Below are positions 16,112-23,859 of a stretch of 46,420 nt of DNA, one piece after another. Position 1 is the first letter of the stretch; each line of letters opens with the position of its first letter. The stretch comes from SVMC01 sp045601345. Its GTDB lineage: Bacteria; Bacillota; Clostridia; Oscillospirales; Oscillospiraceae. The notes under the pieces are model-generated. The model was not told the DNA's origin, searched no databases, and saw only the letters and a program-made list of their open reading frames with translations. Location: NCBI GenBank assembly GCA_045601345.1, contig JAZRZL010000055.1, forward strand, positions 1-46,420, read 5' to 3'. Both the position numbers and the translations under genes were made by a program.

Positions 16112-17428
16112 TTAAACGAAACTATTATAGAGTACACGGATGGCGTTGGCAAAGTCCTTATTGTCTACGCCTACAATGATATTCAATTCCTCCGGCCCCT
16201 GGGTAATGATGCGGACATTGATGCCGTTCTTGCCCAGCTTGGCAAAGATTTTGCCAGATACACCGGTGCGGTAGGCCATCTTTCTGCCGACAGCAGCCAG
16301 AATAGAAATTTTGTCTGTGACCTTGATGCTGTCCGGGTGCATGGTCTTTTCCAGCTCATTGAGGATGGAGTAGAGGCACGGGGTCAGCTTGTCGGTGGAA
16401 ATGACCAGAGAGATATTGTCAATGCCGGAAGGGGCATATTCTACGCACAGGTTATGGTTTTCTACAATTTCCATGATTTTCCGCCATGCACCAACCTCAG
16501 AGGACATACCGTGCTTGGAGATGGTGATCACGGAATAATTCTTTCTGCCCGCGATACCGGTGATGAAATCCTCCTGATTGGGGTCGCTATTGTCCTCAAA
16601 GGAATCCATAATCAGGGTGCCGGGATGCTCGGGGTTATTGGTGTTGCGGATATTCAGGGGAATATTCTTTTCGCGCACGGGGAAGATGGACTGTTCATGC
16701 AGTACCTGTGCGCCCAGATAGCTCAGCTCCCGAAGCTCGGAGTATGTAACTCGCTCAATGGGGCGGGGATTTTCTACGATGCGGGGATCAGCCATGAGGA
16801 TGCCGGAAACGTCCGTCCAGTTCTCATATACATCGGCATCAAGTGCCGCCGCCGCCAGAGAGCCGGTGATATCACTGCCGCCTCTGGAGAAAATCTTGAT
16901 TTTGTTATCAGGCATAATGCCGTAGAAGCCGGGAATGACCACATTGCGGTTGGCCGCTGCGTGGCGCAGTGCTTCATAGCTGGCTTCCTGATCGACTGTG
17001 CCATCGAAGCGGAATTTCAGCCACAGCTTGGCATCGACAAAATCGAAGCCAAGATAGTCTGCCATCAGAAGGGCGGAGAAATATTCGCCGCGGGAGACCA
17101 GCTCATCCTGAGAAATGCCGTGCTCCATTTTTTCGCGCAGCTTTTTCATTTCACCTTCAATATCGGTATGGAGCTGGAGGGCATCGCGGATACCGGCATA
17201 GCGGTCGAAAATCATCTGGAATACGCCATCGCAGGAGACACCGTATTGCAGGTGGGCGTGGCAGAGATAGAGCAAATCGGTGATTTTGTGGTCATCCTTA
17301 TCGCGTTTCCCAGCGGCAGAAACAACCACCACCCGGCGGGAGGGATCAGAATCTACAATGGCTTTGACTTTTGCGTATTGGCTGGCATCTGCCATGGAGG
17401 TGCCGCCAAATTTCAGAACTTTCAGCAT
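16112..17428 (-). CDS. lysC: aspartate kinase
   Basis: A 438-aa kinase that phosphorylates aspartate, the first step of the aspartate family. The N-terminus reads LKFGGTSMAD (ATP binding) and SRGEYFSALLMA is the substrate loop. Two C-terminal ACT domains (about 300-370 and 380-438; SKHGMSSEVGAW and VGRKMAYRTGVSGKIFAKL) would give feedback control by lysine and/or threonine. It is a monofunctional enzyme, not fused to homoserine dehydrogenase. It lies 20 bp after hom on the minus strand. Confidence 0.94.
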   Translation of the reverse strand: MLKVLKFGGTSMADASQYAKVKAIVDSDPSRRVVVVSAAGKRDKDDHKITDLLYLCHAHLQYGVSCDGVFQMIFDRYAGIRDALQLHTDIEGEMKKLREKMEHGISQDELVSRGEYFSALLMADYLGFDFVDAKLWLKFRFDGTVDQEASYEALRHAAANRNVVIPGFYGIMPDNKIKIFSRGGSDITGSLAAAALDADVYENWTDVSGILMADPRIVENPRPIERVTYSELRELSYLGAQVLHEQSIFPVREKNIPLNIRNTNNPEHPGTLIMDSFEDNSDPNQEDFITGIAGRKNYSVITISKHGMSSEVGAWRKIMEIVENHNLCVEYAPSGIDNISLVISTDKLTPCLYSILNELEKTMHPDSIKVTDKISILAAVGRKMAYRTGVSGKIFAKLGKNGINVRIITQGPEELNIIVGVDNKDFANAIRVLYNSFV

Positions 17429-17448
17429 GGTTTTTGGGATCTCCTTTT

Positions 17449-18582
17449 TTATCGAATGCCTGCCATAAAGGCTTCCGGATCAGCTTCCTGAATGGATGCC
17501 ATAAAGGCGTGCATTTGCAGATTACTTACGGGCTTGGTTACGATGCCATTGCCCAGCTTATGGTCGGTAATCTCATCCAGCCAGGGGCTATTGGCTGTGG
17601 TGCGGACATAGTAGGGATGGCTTACACTGCCCTGCTCCACGGCATCCTGTGCACTGCCGTAGAAGCCGCGGGTGCCGCCGGCAATGTCGATGCAGTCCTG
17701 CACCACGTTGCAGGCCGTGGGGAAGCGACCGGCACCCTGACCGTAGTAGCTCTGCTCGCCGACATATTCGCCCACATAGGTGATGAGATTAAAGTTCGAG
17801 GGCACAGCAGCCATCATATCTCTGGCAGGCAGCAGGGTAGGCTCGACCCATGCGGCAACACCCTGCCCGGTGCGGATGGCAGAGGCCACCAGCTTGCACA
17901 CGAAGCCAGCCTCCGTAAAGGCTGCAATATCGCCATCGGTGATGGAGCGGATGCCAAAGGTGGGAACATCCTTCTCGGTCAGCAGACAGTCAAAGGCCAC
18001 ATTGGCAGAGATGATCGTCTTGCGCTGGATGTCCAGACCGTCAATGTCCGCAGCGGGATTGGCCTCTGCATAGCCCAGTGCCTGTGCTCTTGCCAGTACA
18101 TCGGCAAAGGCAACCGGCTCATGGAGCATGGTATCTAATATATAGTTGGTTGTGCCGTTCATAATGCCTTGCAGACTGGTAATTTTATCAATCCTCCGGG
18201 CACGTTCCAGATTGATTAGCCACGGAATACCGCCGCCCACGGCTGCTGTACACCGCAAACAGACACCGTTTTCCTTTGCCAGAGCGGTCAACTCCCGGTA
18301 ATAATGGCTGATAAGATGCTTATTGGCAGTAACATAATTCTTGCCCGCCTTCAGGCAGGCACTGGCAAATTCATAAGCCGGATGAAGTCCGCCCATGGCC
18401 TCAACCACGGTTTCAACCTCAGGATCGTTGAGAATAGTGTCAAAATCATGCACCAGAGCAGTCCCCAGCTCTGGAAAAGTTCGCAAATCCAGAACATATT
18501 TTACTTCCAGATCTTCTCTCGGTTCAATAATGCGGTATACGCCGCCGCCTACGGTTCCATAACCCAGCAATGCAATTTTCAT
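17449..18582 (-). CDS. hom: homoserine dehydrogenase without ACT domain
   Basis: A 377-aa enzyme that reduces aspartate semialdehyde to homoserine. It has a Rossmann start (LLGYGTVGGGVYRI), the family signature LQGIMNGTTNYILDTM, and the catalytic Asp/Lys region ADIDGLDIQRKTII. The protein ends soon after the catalytic domain (GIVTKPVSNLQMHAFM), so the C-terminal ACT domain of longer (about 430-aa) homologues is absent and direct threonine inhibition may be weak. It is the first gene of hom-lysC-asd-membrane protein, expressed from a promoter that overlaps the divergent thrC promoter. Confidence 0.94.
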   Translation of the reverse strand: MKIALLGYGTVGGGVYRIIEPREDLEVKYVLDLRTFPELGTALVHDFDTILNDPEVETVVEAMGGLHPAYEFASACLKAGKNYVTANKHLISHYYRELTALAKENGVCLRCTAAVGGGIPWLINLERARRIDKITSLQGIMNGTTNYILDTMLHEPVAFADVLARAQALGYAEANPAADIDGLDIQRKTIISANVAFDCLLTEKDVPTFGIRSITDGDIAAFTEAGFVCKLVASAIRTGQGVAAWVEPTLLPARDMMAAVPSNFNLITYVGEYVGEQSYYGQGAGRFPTACNVVQDCIDIAGGTRGFYGSAQDAVEQGSVSHPYYVRTTANSPWLDEITDHKLGNGIVTKPVSNLQMHAFMASIQEADPEAFMAGIR

Positions 18583-18640
18583 TCATTCTCACCCTTCTGT
18601 GTATTCGTAGTCTGGCCATGTGTTTATGAAGGAAAAACAC

Positions 18641-18669
18641 TTGACTTTCTGTGAAAAACAATATATCAT
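18641..18669 (+). promoter_or_regulatory. sigma-A promoter of the thrC operon
   Basis: TTGACT (18641-18646) and TATCAT (18664-18669) with a 17-bp spacer, 40 bp upstream of the thrC ATG. Confidence 0.65.
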
Positions 18670-18688
18670 ATGTTTGTGAAAAATGCAA
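18660..18688 (-). promoter_or_regulatory. sigma-A promoter of the hom-lysC-asd operon
   Basis: Reading the minus strand, TTGCAT (18688-18683) and TATATT (18665-18660) have a 17-bp spacer. The -10 overlaps the -10 of the divergent thrC promoter by two bases, so the two promoters should compete for RNA polymerase. Confidence 0.6.
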
Positions 18689-18709
18689 GAAAAAGATTGG
18701 AGTTTTTTT

Positions 18710-20197
18710 ATGAATTACCAAAGCACAAGGAATGAGGCGCTGAACGCAGTCTCCACGGCGGCGGTGCTTCGTGGAATTGCCCCCGATGGCGGGCTTTATA
18801 TTTTAAAGGACTTTGCCGCACTGCATTTTGATTGGCGTGCGTGTATCGAAAAGGATACCCTTGGCATGGCCATGCAAATTCTCTCTGCCCTGCTGCCGGA
18901 CTATCCCGATATGGGAGAGCTGGTACGCCGTGCCTATACCGGCAAATTTGAAACAGAGGATTTGACCCCGCTGGTTCCGGTGGGTGACCGTTATATACTG
19001 GAGCTGTTCCGTGGCCCCACGGCGGCTTTCAAGGATGTTGCTCTGTCCATGCTGCCCCAGCTCATCACCGCAGCCAGAAGCTGTGAGGGCATTGACGATG
19101 AGATCGTCATTCTCACCGCAACCTCCGGCGATACCGGCAAGGCAGCGCTGGAAGGCTTCCACGATGTGGAAGGCACCAGAATTATTGTATTCTTCCCGGA
19201 AAACGGCGTTTCTAGCGTCCAGAAGGCACAGATGGTGACGCAGGTGGGCAGCAATGTTTGCGTTTGTGGCATCAACGGCAACTTCGATGATGCGCAGACT
19301 GGCGTGAAGAACGCTTTTGCCGCCGTGGATGCAGAAAATCTTCTGGCAGGCAAGGGTGCAAGACTGTCCTCTGCCAATTCCATTAATATTGGACGTTTGG
19401 CTCCGCAGGTGGTATACTATTTCAAAGCCTATGCCGATCTGGTGAAGTGGGGCAAGATTTCTGCCGGTGACCCGATTGATTTTGTGGTGCCCACGGGCAA
19501 CTTTGGCGATATTCTGGCTGGCTACTTTGCAAAGTATATGGGTCTTCCCGTGGGCAAGCTCGTGTGCGCCTCCAATGCCAATGATGTGCTCACCGACTTT
19601 ATCCATACTGGCTTCTATGACCGCAAGCGTCCCTTCTATAAAACGGTCTCCCCCTCCATGGATATTCTGGTATCCAGCAATCTGGAACGTCTGCTGTTCC
19701 TTATGAGCGGCTGTGATGCCGAGCAGGTTGCCGATTGGATGGGCAAGCTCAAGGCCGATGGCTGCTATCAGGTGGATGAGGCCATGCTTGCCCGCCTCCA
19801 TGAGGAATTCTGGGCTGGCTGCTGTGACGATGTCGGTACTGCAAAATCCATCGGTGAGGTCTGGGAGAAGTACGGCTATCTGTGCGATACGCATACTGCT
19901 GTTGCATGGAATGTGGCAGACCAGTATCTGGCAGAGGAAACCTCCGGCCGTCCCGTGGTGGTGCTGTCCACTGCCTCGGCTTACAAATTCCCGGTTGCCG
20001 TGCTCAACGCTCTGGGCGCAGAGCCTGCCGGAGACGAATTTGAGATCATGGAGCAGCTGCACACCCTGACCGGTGTTCCCGTACCCGCCAATCTGGCAGG
20101 ACTCAGGGAAAAGGAAGTCCTTCACCGCAACGTGATCGAAAAGGATGAAATTCTGAACTTCGTGCTGGATAAAATTGCACAGCCGAATTGGAACTGA
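18710..20197 (+). CDS. thrC: threonine synthase
   Basis: A 495-aa PLP enzyme that converts O-phosphohomoserine to threonine. The N-terminus (STRNEALNAVSTAAVLRGIA), the PLP-lysine region GPTAAFKDV (Lys108), the phosphate loop TATSGDTGKAA and the VPTGNFGDILAGY motif are all present. The length belongs to the long fungal/enterobacterial-type group. The ATG at 18710 follows TTGGAG. It is the first gene of a four-gene operon with the probable homoserine kinase 14 bp downstream. Confidence 0.95.
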   Translation: MNYQSTRNEALNAVSTAAVLRGIAPDGGLYILKDFAALHFDWRACIEKDTLGMAMQILSALLPDYPDMGELVRRAYTGKFETEDLTPLVPVGDRYILELFRGPTAAFKDVALSMLPQLITAARSCEGIDDEIVILTATSGDTGKAALEGFHDVEGTRIIVFFPENGVSSVQKAQMVTQVGSNVCVCGINGNFDDAQTGVKNAFAAVDAENLLAGKGARLSSANSINIGRLAPQVVYYFKAYADLVKWGKISAGDPIDFVVPTGNFGDILAGYFAKYMGLPVGKLVCASNANDVLTDFIHTGFYDRKRPFYKTVSPSMDILVSSNLERLLFLMSGCDAEQVADWMGKLKADGCYQVDEAMLARLHEEFWAGCCDDVGTAKSIGEVWEKYGYLCDTHTAVAWNVADQYLAEETSGRPVVVLSTASAYKFPVAVLNALGAEPAGDEFEIMEQLHTLTGVPVPANLAGLREKEVLHRNVIEKDEILNFVLDKIAQPNWN

Positions 20198-20211
20198 AAA
20201 GAGGAAACCTT

Positions 20212-21444
20212 ATGAAATATATTCTTCTCATCGGCGATGGCATGGCCGATAATCCCGTTGCAGAATTGGACAACAAAACCCCGCTGGAGGCAGCGGATAA
20301 GCCGTTCATTGATGCGCTTGCGGCAAAATCGCTGTTAGGCTCTGTTATGAATGTCCCCCGCACCCTGCCTCCCGGAAGCGATACCGCCATTTTGTCCATC
20401 TTTGGCTGTGATCCCAAGATCTATTTCACCGGCAGAAGCCCGCTGGAGGCCGCTGGCTGCGGTGTGGCAGTATACCCCGGCGAAATCAGCTATCGCTGCA
20501 ACATGGTCGCGCTGGAGGATGGTGACAAGCCCTTTGATGAAAAGCGTATCCTCTCCCACAACGCCGGTTCGATTGACGGCGAAACCTCCATGGCCGTCAT
20601 CCGCTGGCTGATTGCGCAGCCGGCGTTTGCCGAAGCCATGAACGCTTGCGGTGTGCGCATTGAGCCGACCCCCTCCTTCCGCCATATTGCGGTGCAGACC
20701 GGCGGCAACACCGAAGGTCTGGTTGCAGCGCCCCCGCATGACCATCTGGGTGAGGTCATTGGTCCTCTGGTGGTACACGGCAGCGAGAATGCCATGGCAC
20801 TGCGCCGCCTCATGGTGATGGCCAATGAGATGCTGGAGCATCATCCGATCAATGAAGAACGCCGTGCAGCCGGAAAGCTGCCAGCCAACGGCATCTGGAT
20901 TTGGGCAGAGGGTACGGCGGTACAGCTCCCCAACTTTAAAGAGCGCTACGGCCATTACGGCAGCGTCATCAGCGCTGTTCCGCTGGTACACGGCATTGGC
21001 AACCTGTGCGGCCTAAAGCCCGTCGAAGTCGAAGGTGCAACCGGCGAGGTGGATACCAATTATGCGGGCAAGCTGGAAGCTGCCTTCCGCTGCCTGTCAA
21101 GTGAGGATGATTTCCTCTGCCTGCATATCGAAGCACCCGATGAGGCCACCCATAATGGCCGTCTGGAAGAAAAAATGCTGGCCATCTGGCAGTTGGATCA
21201 TCTGGTTGTCCAGCCTCTGGTCAACTGGCTGGAGGATAAGGGTATGGAATTCCGTATGCTCATGCTCTCCGACCACAAGACCCTGATGTCCACCCGCGGT
21301 CACGATGGTGATCCCGTTCCCTTTATGATTTACGACAGCCGGAAGGATACCGGCCTTGGCCTTCCCTACACCGAAGTAAGCGGCCTCCAAGGTCCCTTTA
21401 TGGAAGCGGGTACCGGCCTGATGGATCTGTTATTTAAGGATTAG
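20212..21444 (+). CDS. alkaline-phosphatase-superfamily enzyme, probable homoserine kinase (ApgM/ThrB2 type)
   Basis: A 410-aa protein of the archaeal-type cofactor-independent phosphoglycerate mutase group. Metal residues appear in LLIGDGMAD (Asp9), SDHKTLMSTRGHDGDPVP and HIEAPDEATHNG; the likely phospho-acceptor Ser56 is in PPGSDTA. In several bacteria this family member replaces the GHMP-type ThrB and sits in threonine operons, annotated as proposed homoserine kinase. Its place directly between thrC and dapF, and the absence of a GHMP kinase in the window, support that role here over glycolysis. Mutase activity cannot be excluded from sequence alone. GAGGAA precedes the ATG. Confidence 0.8.
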   Translation: MKYILLIGDGMADNPVAELDNKTPLEAADKPFIDALAAKSLLGSVMNVPRTLPPGSDTAILSIFGCDPKIYFTGRSPLEAAGCGVAVYPGEISYRCNMVALEDGDKPFDEKRILSHNAGSIDGETSMAVIRWLIAQPAFAEAMNACGVRIEPTPSFRHIAVQTGGNTEGLVAAPPHDHLGEVIGPLVVHGSENAMALRRLMVMANEMLEHHPINEERRAAGKLPANGIWIWAEGTAVQLPNFKERYGHYGSVISAVPLVHGIGNLCGLKPVEVEGATGEVDTNYAGKLEAAFRCLSSEDDFLCLHIEAPDEATHNGRLEEKMLAIWQLDHLVVQPLVNWLEDKGMEFRMLMLSDHKTLMSTRGHDGDPVPFMIYDSRKDTGLGLPYTEVSGLQGPFMEAGTGLMDLLFKD

Positions 21445-21451
21445 GTCGGCC

Positions 21452-22300
21452 ATGGAATTTGTAAAAATGAACGGTGCCGGGAATGATTTTATCATTCTTG
21501 ACAACCGAAATGGAAGATATGCGTTTGAAGACCTGAGCCGGATTGCGCAGGTGGTCTGCCACCGGCATCTGTCCATCGGTGCCGATGGTATGATGGCCAT
21601 AGAGAAGGCCGATGGGGATGCGGATTTCAAAATGGTCTTCATTAATTCCGATGGGTCTCTGGGGGAGATGTGTGGCAACGGTGCCCGGTGCATCTGCCGC
21701 TATGCCTATGAATTCGGTTTGTCTGGGGAAACCCAGCGGGTAGAAACCGTGGCAGGTCTGGTCACCGGCGTGCGGATTGACAAAATCAATTACCGCATTC
21801 GCCTGAATGACCCCAGTGTACTTCTGCCGGATTTCCCGGTGGAGCTGGATGGTGTGACCTACCCCTGCGCCTATGTGGAGCTGGGCGATCCGGGTCTTCC
21901 CCATGGTGTGCTGGAAATGAAAAATCTGGCAGAAAAAAGCTTTGAGGAGCTTAGGCCTCTGGGACGTGCGCTTCGTTATCATCCCGGGTTCCCCAAGGGT
22001 GTCAATATGAATTTCTATGAGATCCTTGCGCCGGATCATCTTGTGGAAAAAACCTATGAGCGGGGTGTCGAGGATTTCACCTATGCCTGCGGTACTGGCA
22101 CAGGGAGTGTCGTTTCCGTGCTTTGGACAAAGGGGCTGGTATCGGGCAAAAATGTGCGCGTGGATGTTCCCGGCGGGCAGTTGATTATTGATATTGTAGG
22201 AGAGAACGGCAAAATCAAGGATCTTTATTTAACTGGGCCTACCAATCTTGTATGCAAGGGTGAGCTGACAGACGAAACGCTGGATGCCTCCCTGCTATAA
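21452..22300 (+). CDS. dapF: diaminopimelate epimerase
   Basis: A 282-aa PLP-independent racemase that converts LL- to meso-diaminopimelate for peptidoglycan and lysine. The two catalytic cysteines are in MCGNGARC (Cys74) and YACGTGTGS (Cys213); the N-terminus KMNGAGNDFIILD is diagnostic. Length is normal. It starts 7 bp after the preceding gene, so it is co-transcribed with thrC and links threonine and DAP branches. Confidence 0.95.
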   Translation: MEFVKMNGAGNDFIILDNRNGRYAFEDLSRIAQVVCHRHLSIGADGMMAIEKADGDADFKMVFINSDGSLGEMCGNGARCICRYAYEFGLSGETQRVETVAGLVTGVRIDKINYRIRLNDPSVLLPDFPVELDGVTYPCAYVELGDPGLPHGVLEMKNLAEKSFEELRPLGRALRYHPGFPKGVNMNFYEILAPDHLVEKTYERGVEDFTYACGTGTGSVVSVLWTKGLVSGKNVRVDVPGGQLIIDIVGENGKIKDLYLTGPTNLVCKGELTDETLDASLL

Positions 22301-22328
22301 AAAAGAAAACAGAAAATGGAGGATTACT

Positions 22329-23555
22329 ATGAAGAACTTCCTGAAAAACTACTGGTTTATTCTGTGTATGCTGATCGCCATCGTCGGCGGCTGCATCACA
22401 GGTGCCCTGTGGCCGGAGGCAACCTGCCTGGAGCCGCTGGGTACGCTGTTTATCAATCTCATGTTCTGCGTTGTCGTCCCGATGGTATTTTTCTCCATCT
22501 CCTCGGCCATCGCCAACATGAAAAACATCAAGCGCGCCGGTAAGGTCATGGGTGTTACCATTGCCACCTTCCTTGTGACCGCTGCCATTGCCGCAGTGAT
22601 TATGTACATCGTTGTGCGCGTCATCCCCATCGTCACCGGCACCTACGAGCAGGTGGAGGGTACTGTGGATGAAACCCTTGGCTTTGCCGATATGATTATC
22701 AACTTCTTTACCAAGCCAGACTTCATGGAGCTTTGGTCTCGCAGAGCCATGCTGCCTCTGATCGTTGCTGCTGTCTTCTTCGGCTTCGGTACCCAGATGG
22801 CAGGCGGCCCTGAGACCAAGGTTGCAAAGCTTCTCGAAGAAATCACCACCATTATGATGAACATTGTCAAGCTCATCACCTACTACGCACCCATTGGCTT
22901 CTTCGGCTTCTTTGCCTATCTGGTTGCCACCTACGGCCCCGAGCTGATCGGCGACTACAGCCGTACCCTGATCGTTTACTATGTGATGTGCTTCGTGTAT
23001 ATGCTCCTTTCCTTCCCCATCTATGCCCGCTACGGCGGTGGCAAGGGCGGCGCAAAGGTCATGTTCAAGCACCTGTTCCGTCCGGCAGCCGTTTCCTTTG
23101 GCACCTGCTCCTCTGTTGCAACCATCCCCACCAACATGGAGGTTGCCGAGGAGACCGGCATTTCCAAGGATGTGTCCGGCATCGTCCTGCCGCTGGGTGC
23201 CACCATGCATATGGACGGCTCTGCCATGTCTGCCATTATTAAGGTTGCCTTCCTGTTTGGCATCTTCGGTCAGGACTTCGGTACCGGCCGCGCTATTCTG
23301 GCCATCATCGTGGCCGTGTTCTCCTCCGTTGCCATGTCCGGCATCCCCGGCGGCGGCGGTGTCGGCGAGCTGGTTCTGTGTACAATCTTCTTCCCCAATC
23401 GGTTGGCCATCGCCTACCCCATTGCCATTGCGCTTGGCAATCTGGTCGATCCTCCCGCCACTATGGTCAATGCCGCCGGCGACTATGTTGCCTCCTTCAT
23501 CGTCTCCCGCTTTGTAGACGGTAAGGATTGGCTTCAGAAAAAAATGAAAAAATAA
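22329..23555 (+). CDS. dicarboxylate/amino acid:cation symporter (DAACS family)
   Basis: A 408-aa integral membrane transporter with about eight helices and the two re-entrant loops of the family: a serine-containing first loop (GTCSSVATIPTNME) and a second loop (SSVAMSGIPGGGGVGE), then NLVDPPATMVNAAGDYVASF with the Na+/substrate-binding residues. Members carry glutamate, aspartate, serine or threonine with Na+ or H+. Its place as last gene of the thrC-dapF operon suggests aspartate import or threonine/serine transport; the exact substrate is not readable. GGAGGATT precedes the ATG at 22329. A terminator follows. Confidence 0.9.
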   Translation: MKNFLKNYWFILCMLIAIVGGCITGALWPEATCLEPLGTLFINLMFCVVVPMVFFSISSAIANMKNIKRAGKVMGVTIATFLVTAAIAAVIMYIVVRVIPIVTGTYEQVEGTVDETLGFADMIINFFTKPDFMELWSRRAMLPLIVAAVFFGFGTQMAGGPETKVAKLLEEITTIMMNIVKLITYYAPIGFFGFFAYLVATYGPELIGDYSRTLIVYYVMCFVYMLLSFPIYARYGGGKGGAKVMFKHLFRPAAVSFGTCSSVATIPTNMEVAEETGISKDVSGIVLPLGATMHMDGSAMSAIIKVAFLFGIFGQDFGTGRAILAIIVAVFSSVAMSGIPGGGGVGELVLCTIFFPNRLAIAYPIAIALGNLVDPPATMVNAAGDYVASFIVSRFVDGKDWLQKKMKK

Positions 23556-23562
23556 TTTTGCG

Positions 23563-23599
23563 AACCCGGAAGGCTGTCCCGATGGCTTTCCGGGTTTTT
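23563..23599 (+). terminator. intrinsic terminator after the symporter gene
   Basis: A GC-rich stem (arms 23563-23573 and about 23583-23595, nearly perfect) followed by TTTTT, starting 8 bp after the stop codon. Confidence 0.85.
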
Positions 23600-23774
23600 G
23601 CTATATGACGAATTCTGTTAATGATTGCTAAAATATTGAAAAATTCCCTTTCGTTCCAAAGTGACCTCTTTTTTGGATTGGCGAATTAGAGATTTTTTGC
23701 TCAAAACTAAGATGAGATTTTCCGGGCAAGAGCATAATATAGAGGGCAGTTTTCACAAAATAGCAATAGAGCGC

Positions 23775-23803
23775 TTGCACATGACTGGAAAATTGTGTAT
23801 AAT
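23775..23803 (+). promoter_or_regulatory. sigma-A promoter of the glycogen operon
   Basis: TTGCAC (23775-23780) and a perfect TATAAT (23798-23803) with a 17-bp spacer. The rest of the gap 23600-23774 is AT-rich and I see no gene or clear structure in it. Confidence 0.75.
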
Positions 23804-23859
23804 TAACGACAAATAAAGAATCACCGCCCGTCATGGAACAGCGGAGAAAGGAGAGACTA

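Noticed and set aside
15350..17491. A 713-codon open frame on the plus strand opposite asd and lysC
   Set aside because: It runs antisense through two well-recognised enzymes and its translation has no recognisable motif; it is a by-product of codon bias.
18583..18709. Lysine riboswitch or T-box leader for the hom or thrC operons
   Set aside because: The divergent region is only about 127 bp and is filled by overlapping promoters; no riboswitch core or specifier-type stem is visible.
23833..23859. ATG at 23833 as the glgB start
   Set aside because: No Shine-Dalgarno lies before it, whereas AAAGGAG is ideally placed before the in-frame TTG at 23860. The ATG remains possible and would add nine residues.
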